Program-made: the position numbers and the translations under genes
In this document: one piece after another, positions 12,310 through 24,153 of the stretch
Layout of the letters: each line of letters opens with the position of its first letter
How positions within the stretch are numbered: position 1 is the first letter of the stretch
Origin: Lonicera japonica
Lineage: Eukaryota; Streptophyta; Magnoliopsida; Dipsacales; Caprifoliaceae
Reading direction: 5' to 3'
Length of the DNA stretch: 64,000 bases
Assembly: GCA_021464415.1 (NCBI GenBank)
Contig: CM038467.1
Span: 11,673,411 to 11,737,410, forward strand
Notes under the pieces: generated by a model
Told to the model about the DNA's origin: nothing
Seen by the model: the letters and a program-made list of their open reading frames with translations, nothing else
Databases searched by the model: none

Positions 12310-12363
12310 TATTTTAGAGAGAGAATGTATGTATGTATGTATGTATGTATCTATCTATCTATC
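12310..12363. repeat. tetranucleotide microsatellite (GTAT)n(CTAT)n
   Basis: About six GTAT units run directly into about four CTAT units, preceded by GA-rich tracts. It lies about 260 bp upstream of the amine oxidase start, in its presumed promoter. Such compound repeats are length-variable. The rest of 12364-12983 is AT-rich with no supportable feature. Confidence 0.75.
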
Positions 12364-12983
12364 AAAAAAAATTTAACATGAATCAGGTAGAGAGAGATGT
12401 AGATGCAGTGAGAGAGAAAGGAAAAGCGTCTTTTATATATAAAAGGGAGAGGTATCACGTGACAATGACCTTAATTGATTTGTTACTTTTGTTTCGTTTT
12501 TATATGTATAATAATCATCATTTTATTTTATTTTATTTTATAAAAATATAAATATTTGGTGGTTGTATTTTGTATTTTAAGTTTGTTAATGTGAACGGAG
12601 GATGGGCTTATCGGAGAACCACTAAGATAAGCAAGCGTTGGGGAAAGGTGATAGGAGCAACTACTTTTGTTATAATGCGGCCTCTTTATACTATTGATAT
12701 TTTCATGATAAGGCCACAATTGTCTGGTACCTTTCAATAAAAGGACACAAATTTGTTATTAATATCATTGAAGGCACTAACTTATAGATTAATTATTTAA
12801 TATATATCACAAAACAAAAATTATAGATTAATACACTTTTTTAGGGAGATCAATACACTTTTTTTTAACAACATATAAATTTTAAAGAACCAATAAAATA
12901 CATACACTTTGTTATATGTCATTTAGGCAATTTTTATTATTTTTCTTTGAATTTTTCTATACCTAATCTTATCATCACTTATT

Positions 12984-14136
12984 GAGTATCTAACCCATTC
13001 GGAACTTTAACTATTACATTTTTTCGATGTAGAACTTAAACAATTTTTTGTTTCAAATCGGAACTTAAACTACGAAAAAATGTCAATTTGGAACGTCCGT
13101 CAAGATCCGTTAAATAACTTAACGGATGAGATTCCAAATTGAAACTTCTTCAAAACCTTGGCCTTCCCTCATTTTTCTTTCATCCAAGTTCATCTAAGGG
13201 AGTTTAGTTTGAGACTTAAATTGATGATTTTTTTTCACGAAACTTGGTGAAGATAGTTTTTGCAATAAGTAGATTAATTTTAAAAAAAATCATTAAAAAA
13301 TTAAGATTGAAAGTTAGTGAAATTCAAATCGAAAGTGCACTAAAATGTTATATATTATGTAAAAAGAAATCATTTTTGTCCTAAAAATATCTCAACCTAA
13401 CATTGAAATTATTCCTTTTTAGTAAATAAATAGCATTACGGGGTGCTAATATAGTGGAAAAATTGGTGGGTTTTCCCACTACATGCTTAGGTTTGAGCCT
13501 CGGAAACTCCGTTTCTCTTCCCCTTCCCCCCTTAGCCGACCACCATGTGTATCCTTCTAATACTTGTGAAAAAAAAATACATTTTGATTCACAAGGAACT
13601 GCCAATTATTGCCGAACACACTTGAAAATTGTTCAATACATGTATTAAAATATCTTAAACAAGCTAGATTTCATAACCATACAACTAAACAATGCCAAGC
13701 CAATTCAATTATGGAAAATATGGTTTTATAATAAAAGAAATAATATACATAGTTAGTAGCCTTCAAAATATCAATTCTTTTTACAAAATATATAACATTG
13801 TAGTGCACTTACGGTTTGAATTTTTTAATGAGTTTTTTTAAATTAATCTACTCATTGTAAAAACAATTTCCACCAAGTTTCGTGAAAAAAATTCATTCAT
13901 TTAAGTGTCGAACTAAACTCCCATGGACGAAGTTGGATGGAAGAAAAATGAGAGAAAGCTAAAGTTTTGAAGAAGTTTCAATTTGAAACCTCATCCATTA
14001 AGTTATTTAACGGATTTTGACAGAAGTTCTAAATTGACACTTTTTCATAGTTTAAGTTCCAATTTGAAACAAAAAATTGTTTAAGTTCCACATTGATAAA
14101 GTATAATAATTAAGGTTCCAAATGGGTTAAATACTC
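12984..14136. mobile_element. non-autonomous Mutator-like element, long TIRs
   Basis: The arms 12984-about 13355 and about 13795-14136 are inverted copies of some 340-370 bp, both starting GAGTAT(C/T)TAACCCATT. The element is flanked by the same 9 bases, TCACTTATT, at 12975-12983 and 14137-14145. A 9-bp duplication and long TIRs are the marks of Mutator-like elements. The central 430 bp has no transposase. A short block around 13480-13545 (GGTTTGAGCCTC, then C-rich and an A-run) recalls a tRNA-derived SINE B-box, but only weakly. Confidence 0.85.
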
Positions 14137-14498
14137 TCACTTATTTGAAAGAACCAATGAAATACATGTAATTATTTTTTGTTGACTCTTGATGAGTAAT
14201 AGATTTTAAACATATAATTTTTTTATTAAAATTCGTATTTTGTATTAAAAATTTTGTTTTAAAGATTTATTAAAAAATTTGAAGGAAGAGAAAGCTGATG
14301 TACAATGCAAATTACACACTTCCTATTTTACATAAAACTCGATTTCAAAATACTGTTGAAGATGAAAATATTTACAATTTGTGTAAATTTTTCACAAAAC
14401 AAAATTATAAAAAACAATTTGAGATATAATAATCTATTTGGTGTGTCCTTTTCACGTTATTTTAGGGGGGATGGGGGGATTTGATGATCCTTGTGTTA

Positions 14499-14886
14499 GA
14501 GCATGTAAAATTTTGATTTATGTGAAATTTATGTGTTTTGTTAAAAAAAAAAATTGGTCTCCAACAATTTTTTAAAAAACTTTTACATGTAAGATTTGTG
14601 TAAAACAATTGTAAAATACAAACTCAATTTATATATCCACGTCATCTTTTTCTTCTCTTAATTTTTTTTAAAAAAATAAAATGATATAAATAAAAATCTA
14701 AAATTTAGTTTTTAATATAATTTATATATTTGAAATCTACCGGTGAAAAGCAAAAAAAATAAGATTGTGATTAAGAAAGTATGTATAAAAAAAATTCATA
14801 CATGGATATGTGTATAATTTATATCTAAAACTCTCTTACAAATAAGATTTTACACAAAAAATATATACAACAATTGGAGATACTCT
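14499..14886. mobile_element. decayed MITE, GAGCAT family
   Basis: It begins GAGCATGT after TTA and ends TTGGAGATACTC before TCA, like the better copy at 43965-44405 (GAGCATCTCCAA...TTGGAGATGCTC). The body has the family's 'tgtgtaaaa' and 'ttttacaca' words. The left end is diverged. The rest of 14146-15038 is AT-rich, with nothing further visible. Confidence 0.35.
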
Positions 14887-15043
14887 CAAAAGTATTTGTT
14901 TTTAATTTTGTAAAAGATTTCTAAATTATGTGAAATTTTGCAAATTGTGGTATTTTAGAATTTCATAAAATTTGAGTGAAATTAAATAATCCTATGTAAA
15001 CTTGAAAAGATCGGGTCCAATTTTAATAATACATTATAGTTTT

Positions 15044-16276
15044 TGTTAAATTATATTTTGTTATTTCTTATTATTTATTTAGTTATTTCTTTTTCCTTAC
15101 TGAATTATACTAGTTTCATTTTCCTTGTTGAATTAGGTTAGTTTCATTTTCCTTATTAGATTAGTTATTTCCTTTTCTATCATCTTGTAATGCTCTATAA
15201 ATAGAGTTATCTCTTTATGTAATATTCAAGTTAATACAATATATTCAATAATATTTCTCTTTTTCCTATAATCTTAACATGGTATCAGATATGTAAGATT
15301 CTCTTGCCCTTCCACTCATTGGCGGGCGATATATATCATCGTCCGCCGGACCAAACCTGCTGCCAATACCCTTCCAAATAAACCCCGGTCCCCTGCCGAA
15401 TAAACCCATCATGTAGCTTCAACCCCAGTCCCCTGCCAACACTTTCCTATCCCGAAATTACACACCTGTCCAATCCACATTACAACCCACGCGCCGCCTC
15501 TCTTCTGCCTTCGTTGACTGCCATCTCATCCTATCTCAGTCTCCGTGGAGTGCCACGTCATCCTCCCATGTCAGCCTGTTCAAGTCTCTATCGACTACTA
15601 CTCAGACGATCCAGTTTTTTTTCCTTAGATGATCAGTTTTTCTTTTCCTCAGCTGATCCAATTCTCTTCTTTTATTCAGACGATTCAGTTTTTCTTTTAT
15701 TCAGACGATCCAGTTCTTCTTTTATTCAGATGACCAATTTTTTTTTCTTTATTTAGACGTTCTAGTTTTATTTTATTTTATTCAGACGATCCGATTTTTG
15801 TTTTATTCAGACAATCCAGTTTCTCTTTTATTCAGATGATCCAATTTTTGTTTTCTCAAATTTTCTATCCAGATTTTTTATTCCAGTTTTTCTACTCAGA
15901 CAAAATTTTTTATTCCTGTTCCAGTTTTTCAATTTTATATTCTAGTTTTTCCTGTTGAAATTCTTGAAGACTTAGTCATCCTTGTCCGCTCGCCTGCCTC
16001 GTTCGCCTACGTGCTATTTTGTCTACCCGGCTTATCATTTTCCAAACTCAGAATGCTCTCATAGCCTTTTTAAGTTTGAGGGGGGTGTTAAATTATATTT
16101 TCTTATTTCATTATATTTTCTTATTTTTTATTATTTATTTAGTTATTTCCTTTTTCTTGCTGAATTATACTAGTTTCCTTTTCCTTGTTGAATTAGGTTA
16201 GTTTCCTTTTCCTTATTAAATTAGTTATTTCCTTTTCCATTATCTTGTAAGATTCTATTCTCCTATAATCTTAATA
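15044..16276 (+). mobile_element. TRIM-like LTR retrotransposon, 1.2 kb
   Basis: The 5' LTR is 15044-15279 (TGTTAAATT...CTTAACA) and the 3' LTR is 16086-16276 (TGTTAAATT...CTTAATA). A primer-binding site TGGTATCAGA, complementary to initiator tRNA-Met, follows the 5' LTR directly at 15280-15289. A purine tract (AGTTTGAGGGGG) precedes the 3' LTR. GTTTT at 15039-15043 and 16277-16281 is the 5-bp target duplication. The 3' LTR lacks about 45-70 bp that include the TATAAATAG region, and its terminal CA is now TA. The 800-bp interior has no gag or pol. It contains a degenerate tandem repeat, so the element could only have moved in trans. Confidence 0.88.
15590..15860. repeat. degenerate tandem repeat inside the TRIM
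   Basis: About nine units of 25-34 bp follow the pattern TTTTATTCAGACGATCCAGT with T-rich spacers. Core variants are cagacgatcc, cagacgattc, cagatgacca and cagatgatcc. It lies in the non-coding middle of the element. Confidence 0.7.
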
Positions 16277-17639
16277 GTTTTCTCTCTCTTTAATCCACCA
16301 ATCAACACATTCTTTTTAAATCAAATACACTATGAATAAAAAATTGACTTAAACTCAACTTACTATTTTTTTTATATTCAATAATAAATTAAAAAAATAT
16401 GAAACCCTAAAAGAACGAATGAATTAAAAATGATGAAATTTTAAAAATCGCAAATTTTAATCCTTTGATTTATCATTTCCCACAATTTGTTCTGCTCCTC
16501 AATAATTAAAATTAAAAAGCTTTTTTAATAATCAAAATAGTGTTCTACTCATTCTATTGGTCAAAAATAAAAGATAATGATAATTATTTCACATTTGGAT
16601 AATCTAGCACTCTTACTGTTCTTTACAATTAAAATAGAATTAATTTGTTGCCAATCCAAGTAGCGGGCGGGCCTTTTAAGATTTGATTATTGATTAATTA
16701 ATGAGATTGAAACTCAATGCGCAAGATACGAGAATTAATAACCGCAGGACATCAACAGTATGTGCATGGAGTAATTGTTTCACCATTAATCATACCAGTA
16801 AGTCTAGAGATACCCAAATATTTAACCTATTAAATGTAGTCTGTTTAAGGAAATTACACATAGTGTGCTATCGTCTAGATAGAATATGTATTAGGGATTT
16901 TACTGTGTAAATTATGTATCATGGGCCATAATGGGCTTCCTTATAAACCCTATTTACTATTGTATTTGTACCCTATTTAAAGGGCTCATCTAATGAAGAA
17001 TTGAGGAGAATTATTCCTACAACACGTTATCAGCACGCTCAGAGCTAATAACCCTAACCCTGAGAAAACCCTAGCCGCCGGTCACCATTACCACTGATCG
17101 CTTCTTTCTTCGCACAACCTTCAAGGTACGCAAACAGTTTTTTTAAAGATATTAGATTTAACAATTATTGAAATTTTTATGTCTTATCATTCAAATTTTT
17201 GTATTTGCCTAATCTTAGATTTAAGAATCATTGGCTAAATTAGATATTTTGTTGTTGAAAAAAAAAATAAAATAAAATAAACACTATACTGTTTTCGAAA
17301 GAATGAAAATATCGTAGCTGCCGATCTATGTATGTTGTAATTTCCGAATAAAGTTAAGGGTTTCTGCCTTGTTTTCCTCCACTACCGATGCCTTGAAAAA
17401 AAAATTTCAGTAAGCCCCTTGTTTGAAGATTAACTGCACCCATGGCCAATGAAGCAGACTTAGTTAATTTTAAATTAACGGAAACTTACTTGGCTTTTAA
17501 TCATTATCATAGTTTTTGCTCTATATGGTTGGATTTTATTTTTGTTGTTAGTTTTATGCGGATGGATTTTGAGATAATCATCACAGATTTATACATGTAT
17601 TATTTAGCCTTGTTTGAAGAATTTATTTTTATTAAATTT

Positions 17640-17960
17640 CTATTTTACTTAAAAACAGTTCTTATTTAATTAAAATTCTGTTTTATCTTAAAAACAGTTT
17701 TTAATTTCCTTAATTTTCTGTTTTACATAAAAACAGTTTTTATTTAATTAAAATTCTGTTTTACATAAAAACAGTTTTTACTTTTATTAAATTTCTGTTT
17801 TTTTTACATAAAAACGGTTTTTATTAAATTTCTGTTTTATTTTTAAAAACAGTTTTTACTTTAATTAAATTTCCGTTTTTTTACATAAAAACAGTTTTTA
17901 TTAAATTTCTATTTTACTTAAAAACAGTTTTTATTTTAATTAAATTTCTGTTTTAATTAA
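17640..17960. repeat. array of eight hairpin-forming repeats in the copia leader
   Basis: Between the primer site and gag, about eight units of 38-45 bp alternate 'ttctgtttta' with 'taaaaacagttttt'. Each unit holds an inverted pair CTGTTTT...AAAACAG around a short A/T loop, so transcribed RNA could form a row of stem-loops. Units differ by small indels and one cag-to-cgg change. Confidence 0.75.
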
Positions 17961-18242
17961 ATCAGCATGCTAAAGAAAATTTAAAGATTAGTTATATAAT
18001 TGTTTTACTCACAATTATTTATTTTGTTAATTATTTTATTTAGTATGTTATAAATTGAAAGTTGCCATGATGATGAAAATTCATGCGCATTATAATCACT
18101 ATGGTAAAGTATTTTCATACAGCATCGAAAAATGTGACCATTATAGATCTTGATTTTTGAAATCTAATTCATAATCCCGAAAAATAACTAACATGGATGT
18201 ACTCATAATAGTGTAATATCTTCTTTATTATTTTTTTTTAAT

Positions 18243-19316
18243 ATGACCGACCCAACTCGACCCAAATTTGACATTTTGGACTCAGAAGGACTTGAGTATC
18301 ATCGGTGAGTTTCTGATGTAGAAACCGCTTTTGTGGCTAAAGAATACTCGGCTACACTTACTGACCCCAAAAACCCCACAGACAATGGACCGTCTGATAA
18401 GGTGAAAGCAAATGCATTAATGTTTCTAAGAAAACATATTGACCCCAGCCTACGTTAGGAGTACCTTCAGTTGAAGACACCTAAAGAATTATGGAATGCC
18501 CTTAAGGGACGTTTTGGGAACATTCATGACACTTTGCTCCCAGAATTGACCGTTCAGTGGAATGAAATCCGCTTGCTTGACTATAAAAGGGTTAATGACT
18601 TCAACAAGGACATGCTGCGCCTAAAGGCACGTCTTAACTTCTGTGGAAAGGATCTCACAGAAGATGATATGATTCAGAAGACACTTTCCACTTTTTCTAC
18701 TTCAGCACTTATACTAGCGAACCAGTATAGGCTCGAGTATGATAACAAAAGAATCACAACATTCAATAAGCTGATCAACCTACTGCAAGTGGCTGAAGGC
18801 ATAATGAGGTTCTTTTGAATAACAATGTCAGGCCCGTCGGGACAAAGAAAATTCCTGAGGCTAACTACGGTAAGATGAACAGTGGAAAGAACCCTAATGC
18901 AAGGGGGTTGGACGTGTTGATCCCTACCCACGTGGCATCAAGGCACAACGTGGAAAGGGACGTGGGAGTCGTGGTGCGGGTCGTGGAGGCTCTTCCAAAG
19001 TATGGAGAAGAAATGATAATATTGGACCTAGTGGTCAAGAAAATAAGGTGCAAAATGCACCTAACAATCCTCCGATCAAAAAGGAAAGAGTTGGTGACGA
19101 GCCATGTTATAGGTGTGGAGTTGCTGGGCATTGGTACAAGAACTGCCATGCAAGCGCTAAAGTAGCAGCCAGTTACAAGAGATACCGAGAATCTAAAGAA
19201 CAAGAATCTCACTTTATGAACGAAGAAGACAATGACGCTTATGTCAACTTCACAATCGCAGACATTAGTGGCAAGAAGGACTTTGCTCAGTCAATGGATG
19301 CACCCGATTTTGACTG
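18243..19316 (+). pseudogene. copia gag remnant with CCHC zinc knuckle
   Basis: It starts ATGACCGACCC. The frame has a TGA at about 18304 and a TAG near 18457, then is open to about 18818, where the frame shifts. The 18471-18818 part (115 residues) has the 'KTPKELWNALKGRFG' type of helical gag seen in the UBN2 family of copia elements. The last part, 19048-19316, holds CYRCGVAGHWYKNC, a C-x2-C-x4-H-x4-C nucleic-acid-binding knuckle. Confidence 0.85.
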
Positions 19317-19869
19317 ATCTACTTTATTCACTTTATTTTTCAGAAGTAGTTGAACAGGCATATTGCCTAATTTTTAATTAGACTATGGTTTTGTCTTAAA
19401 GTTTATGTTGATTTGATGGATTAGATTTCTAAACAAGATACTGAATTGATTACTGTTAGTTTTATTCGAATTATATTCTAAAGTAATTGAATTTGTTTGT
19501 TTTATTACTACATAGTTCGGAATTTATACTCGATTTCATTACTGTAAAAATGAATCGATGATAGCTTTAATAATTGGTTGATAGTGAGAACACTATAGCC
19601 ATACAAAGAAATAGGCAATTAATAACCTATAATACCTATGTGACTATGATGATTAAATCGTCATAAGAGCAAAGAACTGCTCAACCATTTTGTTACAAAA
19701 ATGGTGTTTACAGCCACATACGCTCTATATGCACACAGAGCGACTCGAACTTTGTTAATGATATTTATATCAACAGTAATCATACAAAAATAAAATGTAA
19801 GAATGGAATAAAAATATATTTATTTTACTTTTAAACAAAAGTGTAAAGAAACGCATTTTAAAGAAACTT

Positions 19870-21880
19870 ATGAGTTATTCTAGTGGAATGTACCCCACTA
19901 AGATAAGGATTGTCAAATCTTATGATGTCACTAACAATGTACCATGGGACATAGACTCATACAGGCTTTGGCATGCTTGCCTAGTGCACCTTGGTCATGA
20001 TAAACCGTGCGTTAAAGTATTTACACGGATATCCATTCTTTTGAGTGACAAATAAATGGGACAAAACTTTAACACACTGCAATGTGTTGATACTAGTAAT
20101 GCTCAAAGTAATTCTTGATTTTCGAAGTATTGAAAACCATATCCCCCTTCCCATTATGCCTAATTGACCATGTCAAAGGAACGACACTCCATTTTTTCAA
20201 AGCCTGCTCTTTAGCAGAAATAAGATCGAGACCTTCTTATGCTAAAGATACAAAATAAAATATACCATTCTTACAATATATATTTGTAGATAAATCCATC
20301 CAGAGTGCGGAACCATTCAAAGTACTTTATGGATCTGGTGGATAATTCGACATTCTGGTCACATGTTGAATAATCGTCTACAAGAAATGCTGCATTTACA
20401 AACCTCTTAGTACATATTATACGCTTAAGGGCTCACCACCCTGATTATTGTACCATGTCTATAAGACTCGATAAAGCTGGAGGGTTTACATCAAAAGTAC
20501 TTGATAATCATTGCATAAAATCGAAGTAAAGAACCCCGTTTCTCATATGCATACGCAAAAAGGTCTCACAAAAAGTAACCATCAAAAGGATATAGATGGT
20601 AGATAGGGCATTGGTTATGCGCACTGTATTGCCTATGTATGCCCGAGATTTATGCAAAATTGTATGCAGCTTTACTTATTTGTTTCAAAGTTCACTATTA
20701 GACAACTATTATATGCATACCAGTTGGTAACTGGATATTAGCCTGATATTTTATGCATATGTGCCGATTGCGCCCCCACAACGCACCAAACTGGGCTTGC
20801 TAAAACAATTAAGTATTAACGTTGGATATGAATTCTCAACGATAATCCGCTATTTGAAATCCTTGTCAGGTGATCTCTTTACCGCTAAGAAATGCGAATT
20901 GTCACTTTGATGAGACAGTCTTCCCGTCGTTAGGGGGAGATAAGAAAAGAACTTTTCAAGGGAACGACAGGAATTGTCGTGGTCCCCACTCTGTCTCATT
21001 TTGATCCCCAAGCACATCACAATGTATAGTGAAGTGAAAAAGAATAATCGATCTTGAAAATGTAACAGATTCGATGCCTGATACATTTACTGATATCGAA
21101 AAGTGACGAGATCAAACATACCAGCTGCAATATGCCTGCAAGGTCATAAGTCCCCAATAAGGGCACAGTGTCGCAGAAAGAGACGATGCAACTACACTTA
21201 GTGGAGGTGTGGTTGAGGCCATGGCTCCTTAAAAGGAATAAAAGGAGGCCATTTGGTTCGACAAACACTCACACCAAAGAAGAGGTGGAGTAAGGCACAA
21301 ATTAATCAATTAATCATTAATGTAAAAGCCTCTTTTATGAGATTATCTCTGATTATATTTATGTCCATGAATCAATACTGGGGGACGCCCCGAAGTTATA
21401 ATGATTCCAGAGAATAAATAAATCTCAATGGGTTAAGGGATGGCATATGAATTAATGGATGCATTAATGATACACTGTTGCTCAAGAAGTCAAAGAGCAC
21501 GATGATGTCGAACCTCGCTCTGTTGCAAAATGTCAACAAAGGGCAAAATTGGCCTAAATAAAAATAAGCAATCTATATAGAATTAGATTCTATGGCAACG
21601 AGACAGGTATTTGGTCCGGTAGTGCTAACCGTGCCAAGTGTAAAGCCTGTAGGACATAAACAATTATTTGCCATAAAGCGTAAATGAGAAAAAAGAAGTT
21701 CTGAAGTAAAAGGCTCACCTTGTGGCGCAAGGTTTCACACAGACGCTTTGGAATTGCTTAAACATTATAACATTCCGCTACCTGATTAGTTTGGTAGTTT
21801 TCGAAGGACTGAAAATGCAGCTCATGGATGTGGTTACTGCATATCTCTAAGGGGATCTTGATTCAGAGATATATACGAAA
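19870..21880 (+). pseudogene. copia integrase region, heavily decayed
   Basis: The start of this stretch has a 'RLWHACLVHLGHD' block, matching the GAG-pre-integrase HLGH-type motif. Beyond it, short integrase-like pieces appear in different frames, separated by many stops. No frame exceeds about 80 residues. It is identified mainly by its place between gag and reverse transcriptase. Confidence 0.6.
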
Positions 21881-22771
21881 GTGCCTGATGGTCTTACATT
21901 ACCCAAGTCAAGTGACTCTAAACCACGGAGTGCGTTTGCAATTAGGTTGAAACGCTCACTTTACAGATTAAAACAATTCGGACGGATGTGGTATACCCGT
22001 CTAAGTGACTACTTGATTGGGAAGGGATATAAGAACGATGAATTATGCCTATGCGTATTCATAAAGAAAACAAGTTCCGGATTCGTAATTGTAACTGTAT
22101 ATGTCGATGATATGAACATAATAGGTACTCTTGATGAAATAAGAGAAACCGCAAGTTATTTGAAATCCAAATTTGAGATAAAGAATCTTGGGAAAGCTCG
22201 AATTTTTGTTTAGATCTTAATCTAGAATATCGAGCTTGTGGAATACTAATCCACTAGTCTGCGTATGTTCAAAAGATAATCAGGCAATTTAACCTGGACA
22301 AAACGCATTCTGCTAGCACTCCCATGATCGGTCGAAGTTTAGATCAAAGGAAAGATCAATTTCGTACAAAGGAAGATTACGAAAATGTGTTGGGAAATGA
22401 AACTTCCTATCTAAATGCAATATGCGCATTATTGCACTTAACACAAAATACTCGACTAGATATAATATTCGCATTGAACTTGTTAGCTAGATTTAGCTTA
22501 GCGCCAACGCAGCATAATTGAACGCCTAAAAAGAACCATTGGCTTGAAATTGTTCTTTCCCTACAGAGAGACAGAAAAGGTGTATACGACAGTAACATCT
22601 AAAGTAAATGATGATGCTAAAATAGCCACCCCCTACATTGAAATTCCAAACAAAATCTTGATTGATTTTGTTGATGTTGGGCATCTCTCTGGCCCACACA
22701 AAGCTCTAAGGAGAATATATCAAACTAGTTCACCAAATCTTTTCCTAAGGCTATATTTGAAAAGCATGTGA
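21881..22771 (+). pseudogene. copia reverse transcriptase and RNase H remnant
   Basis: A 110-residue open piece (21881-22213) has 'SLYRLKQFGRMWY' and the catalytic YVDDMNIIGT, the copia form of the reverse transcriptase YxDD box. After a stop, another piece (22324-22521) has 'SYLNAICALLHLTQNTRLDI', matching the copia connection before RNase H. Further small pieces reach about 22771. Upstream palm motifs are lost. Confidence 0.85.
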
Positions 22772-22861
22772 AAAATATAAGGGTGCTTAGACTTTTCCAA
22801 CTCTCATGATCGAAGTAATGATCAAGGGAATGTGTGAAATATGATGAAATTTTCACACATA

Positions 22862-23290
22862 CGTTGTACTCTTTTCCTTAGACCAAGGTTTATTTTTTCC
22901 ACTGGGTTTTGTTACTTGGTAAGGTTTTTAACGAGGCAACGATACATGCATAAGCTTTTCAAATTTCTTGATTAATGTAAATATCAGGGGGAGGTATAGA
23001 CTTGAGGGGGAGTCTAACATCCACACGACGTTACGTTATACTTTTTTCCTTAAACCAAGATTTATTTTTCCCACTGGGTTTTGTTACTTGGTAAGGTTTT
23101 TAACGAGGTAACGATACGTGCAGACTCTATTGATTGAAGTAAGGATCAAATGAGAATATAGACTCAATGAAAGAAGTCTAACATGATTGTCATAATGTTG
23201 TACTCTTTTCCCTTTGATCAAGGTTATTTTTCCCACAGGGTTTTTGTTACTTGACAAGGTTTTAATGAGGCAACAAGACATGTACCATTC
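22862..23290. repeat. three direct repeats before the copia polypurine tract
   Basis: A block of about 75-80 bp (GTTGTACTCTTTTCC, 'cccactgggttttgttacttgg', 'aaggtttttaacgaggcaac') occurs at about 22862-22945, 23030-23115 and 23198-23275, spaced about 168 bp apart. They form the 3' untranslated part of the element. Similar repeats are common in plant copia 3' UTRs. Confidence 0.8.
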
Positions 23291-23697
23291 TATTTCCGAC
23301 TCAGCACAAGGGGGAGTGTTTAAGGAAATTACACATAGTGTGCTATCGTCTAGATAGAATATGTATTAGGGATTTTACTGTGTAAATTATGTATCATGGG
23401 CCATAATGGGCTTCCTTATAAACCCTATTTACTATTGTATTTGTACCCTATTTAAAGGGCTCATCTAATGAAGAATTGAGGAGAATTATTCCTACAACAT
23501 AGTCGTTATATATTGATTAAAAAATGATATTTTTAAATGTATTCATAAAATAAATTTTCTTATTTTAATGTGATAATACTTTTTTCTCATCCTACCAATT
23601 TTTTGAAAAAAATTATAATTCACTGCAGTGGTTGATGAGTTTACTAATTTATTGAAATAATGCAAGGATAATAAAATTTAGTAGCTAAAAGTAAAAA

Positions 23698-23823
23698 TAT
23701 TAATTAATATTAACTTTTGCATTAAAATAGTACATACTAAAGAAAAATTACATCATTCTATATTAATTAATATTAACTTTTGCATTAAAATAATACATAC
23801 TAAAAAAAATTACATAATTCTTA
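23698..23823. repeat. 63-bp tandem duplication
   Basis: Two adjacent units (23698-23760, 23761-23823) start TATTAATTAATATTAAC and share 'gcattaaaata.tacatactaa'. They differ at only a few bases, so the duplication is recent. The surrounding 23505-24150 is otherwise featureless AT-rich DNA. Confidence 0.8.
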
Positions 23824-24153
23824 ATAAATTTCATTAAAATTACGTATAAGTCATAGTACTTGTGAAAAAAATATAAAATATTAATTGTGATAAATACATT
23901 TTTAGCGATTATATTTTATATGATCTATTACTATTCATTATTCTAAAATGGTTATTATTTACATTTTAAATTTGCCTATAATTTTTATTTTTGTATAATA
24001 AGTAAATATAAATTATAATTCACTACAACAAAAACATTAAAAGACAAATTCAACACTCAACAACAATAAGTAAATTTGATTCCGCACAAACTCTGACTAA
24101 ATTGATTCATGCTCTTATAATAGAACTAATATCAAAGTGCATAAAAATAAAAT

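Larger units (their letters stand above)
16842..23499 (+). mobile_element. Ty1/copia retrotransposon, identical LTRs, dead interior
   Basis: The 183-bp LTRs lie at 16842-17024 and 23317-23499 (TGTTTAAGG...CCTACAACA) and read as identical base for base. TAGTC flanks both ends (16837-16841, 23500-23504). 'CGTTATCAGCACG' after the 5' LTR is the presumed primer site. AAGGGGGAG before the 3' LTR is the polypurine tract. The order gag, zinc knuckle, integrase traces, reverse transcriptase, RNase H is that of Ty1/copia. Every coding part is broken by stops and frameshifts. Confidence 0.93.

Noticed and set aside
15514..15756. 80-residue Phe/Ser-rich frame
   Set aside because: It arises from the T-rich tandem repeats inside the TRIM-like element.
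17640..17960. Regular repeats with spacers, CRISPR-like at first sight
   Set aside because: Spacers are repeats too, the array lies in a plant retrotransposon leader, and there are no cas genes.
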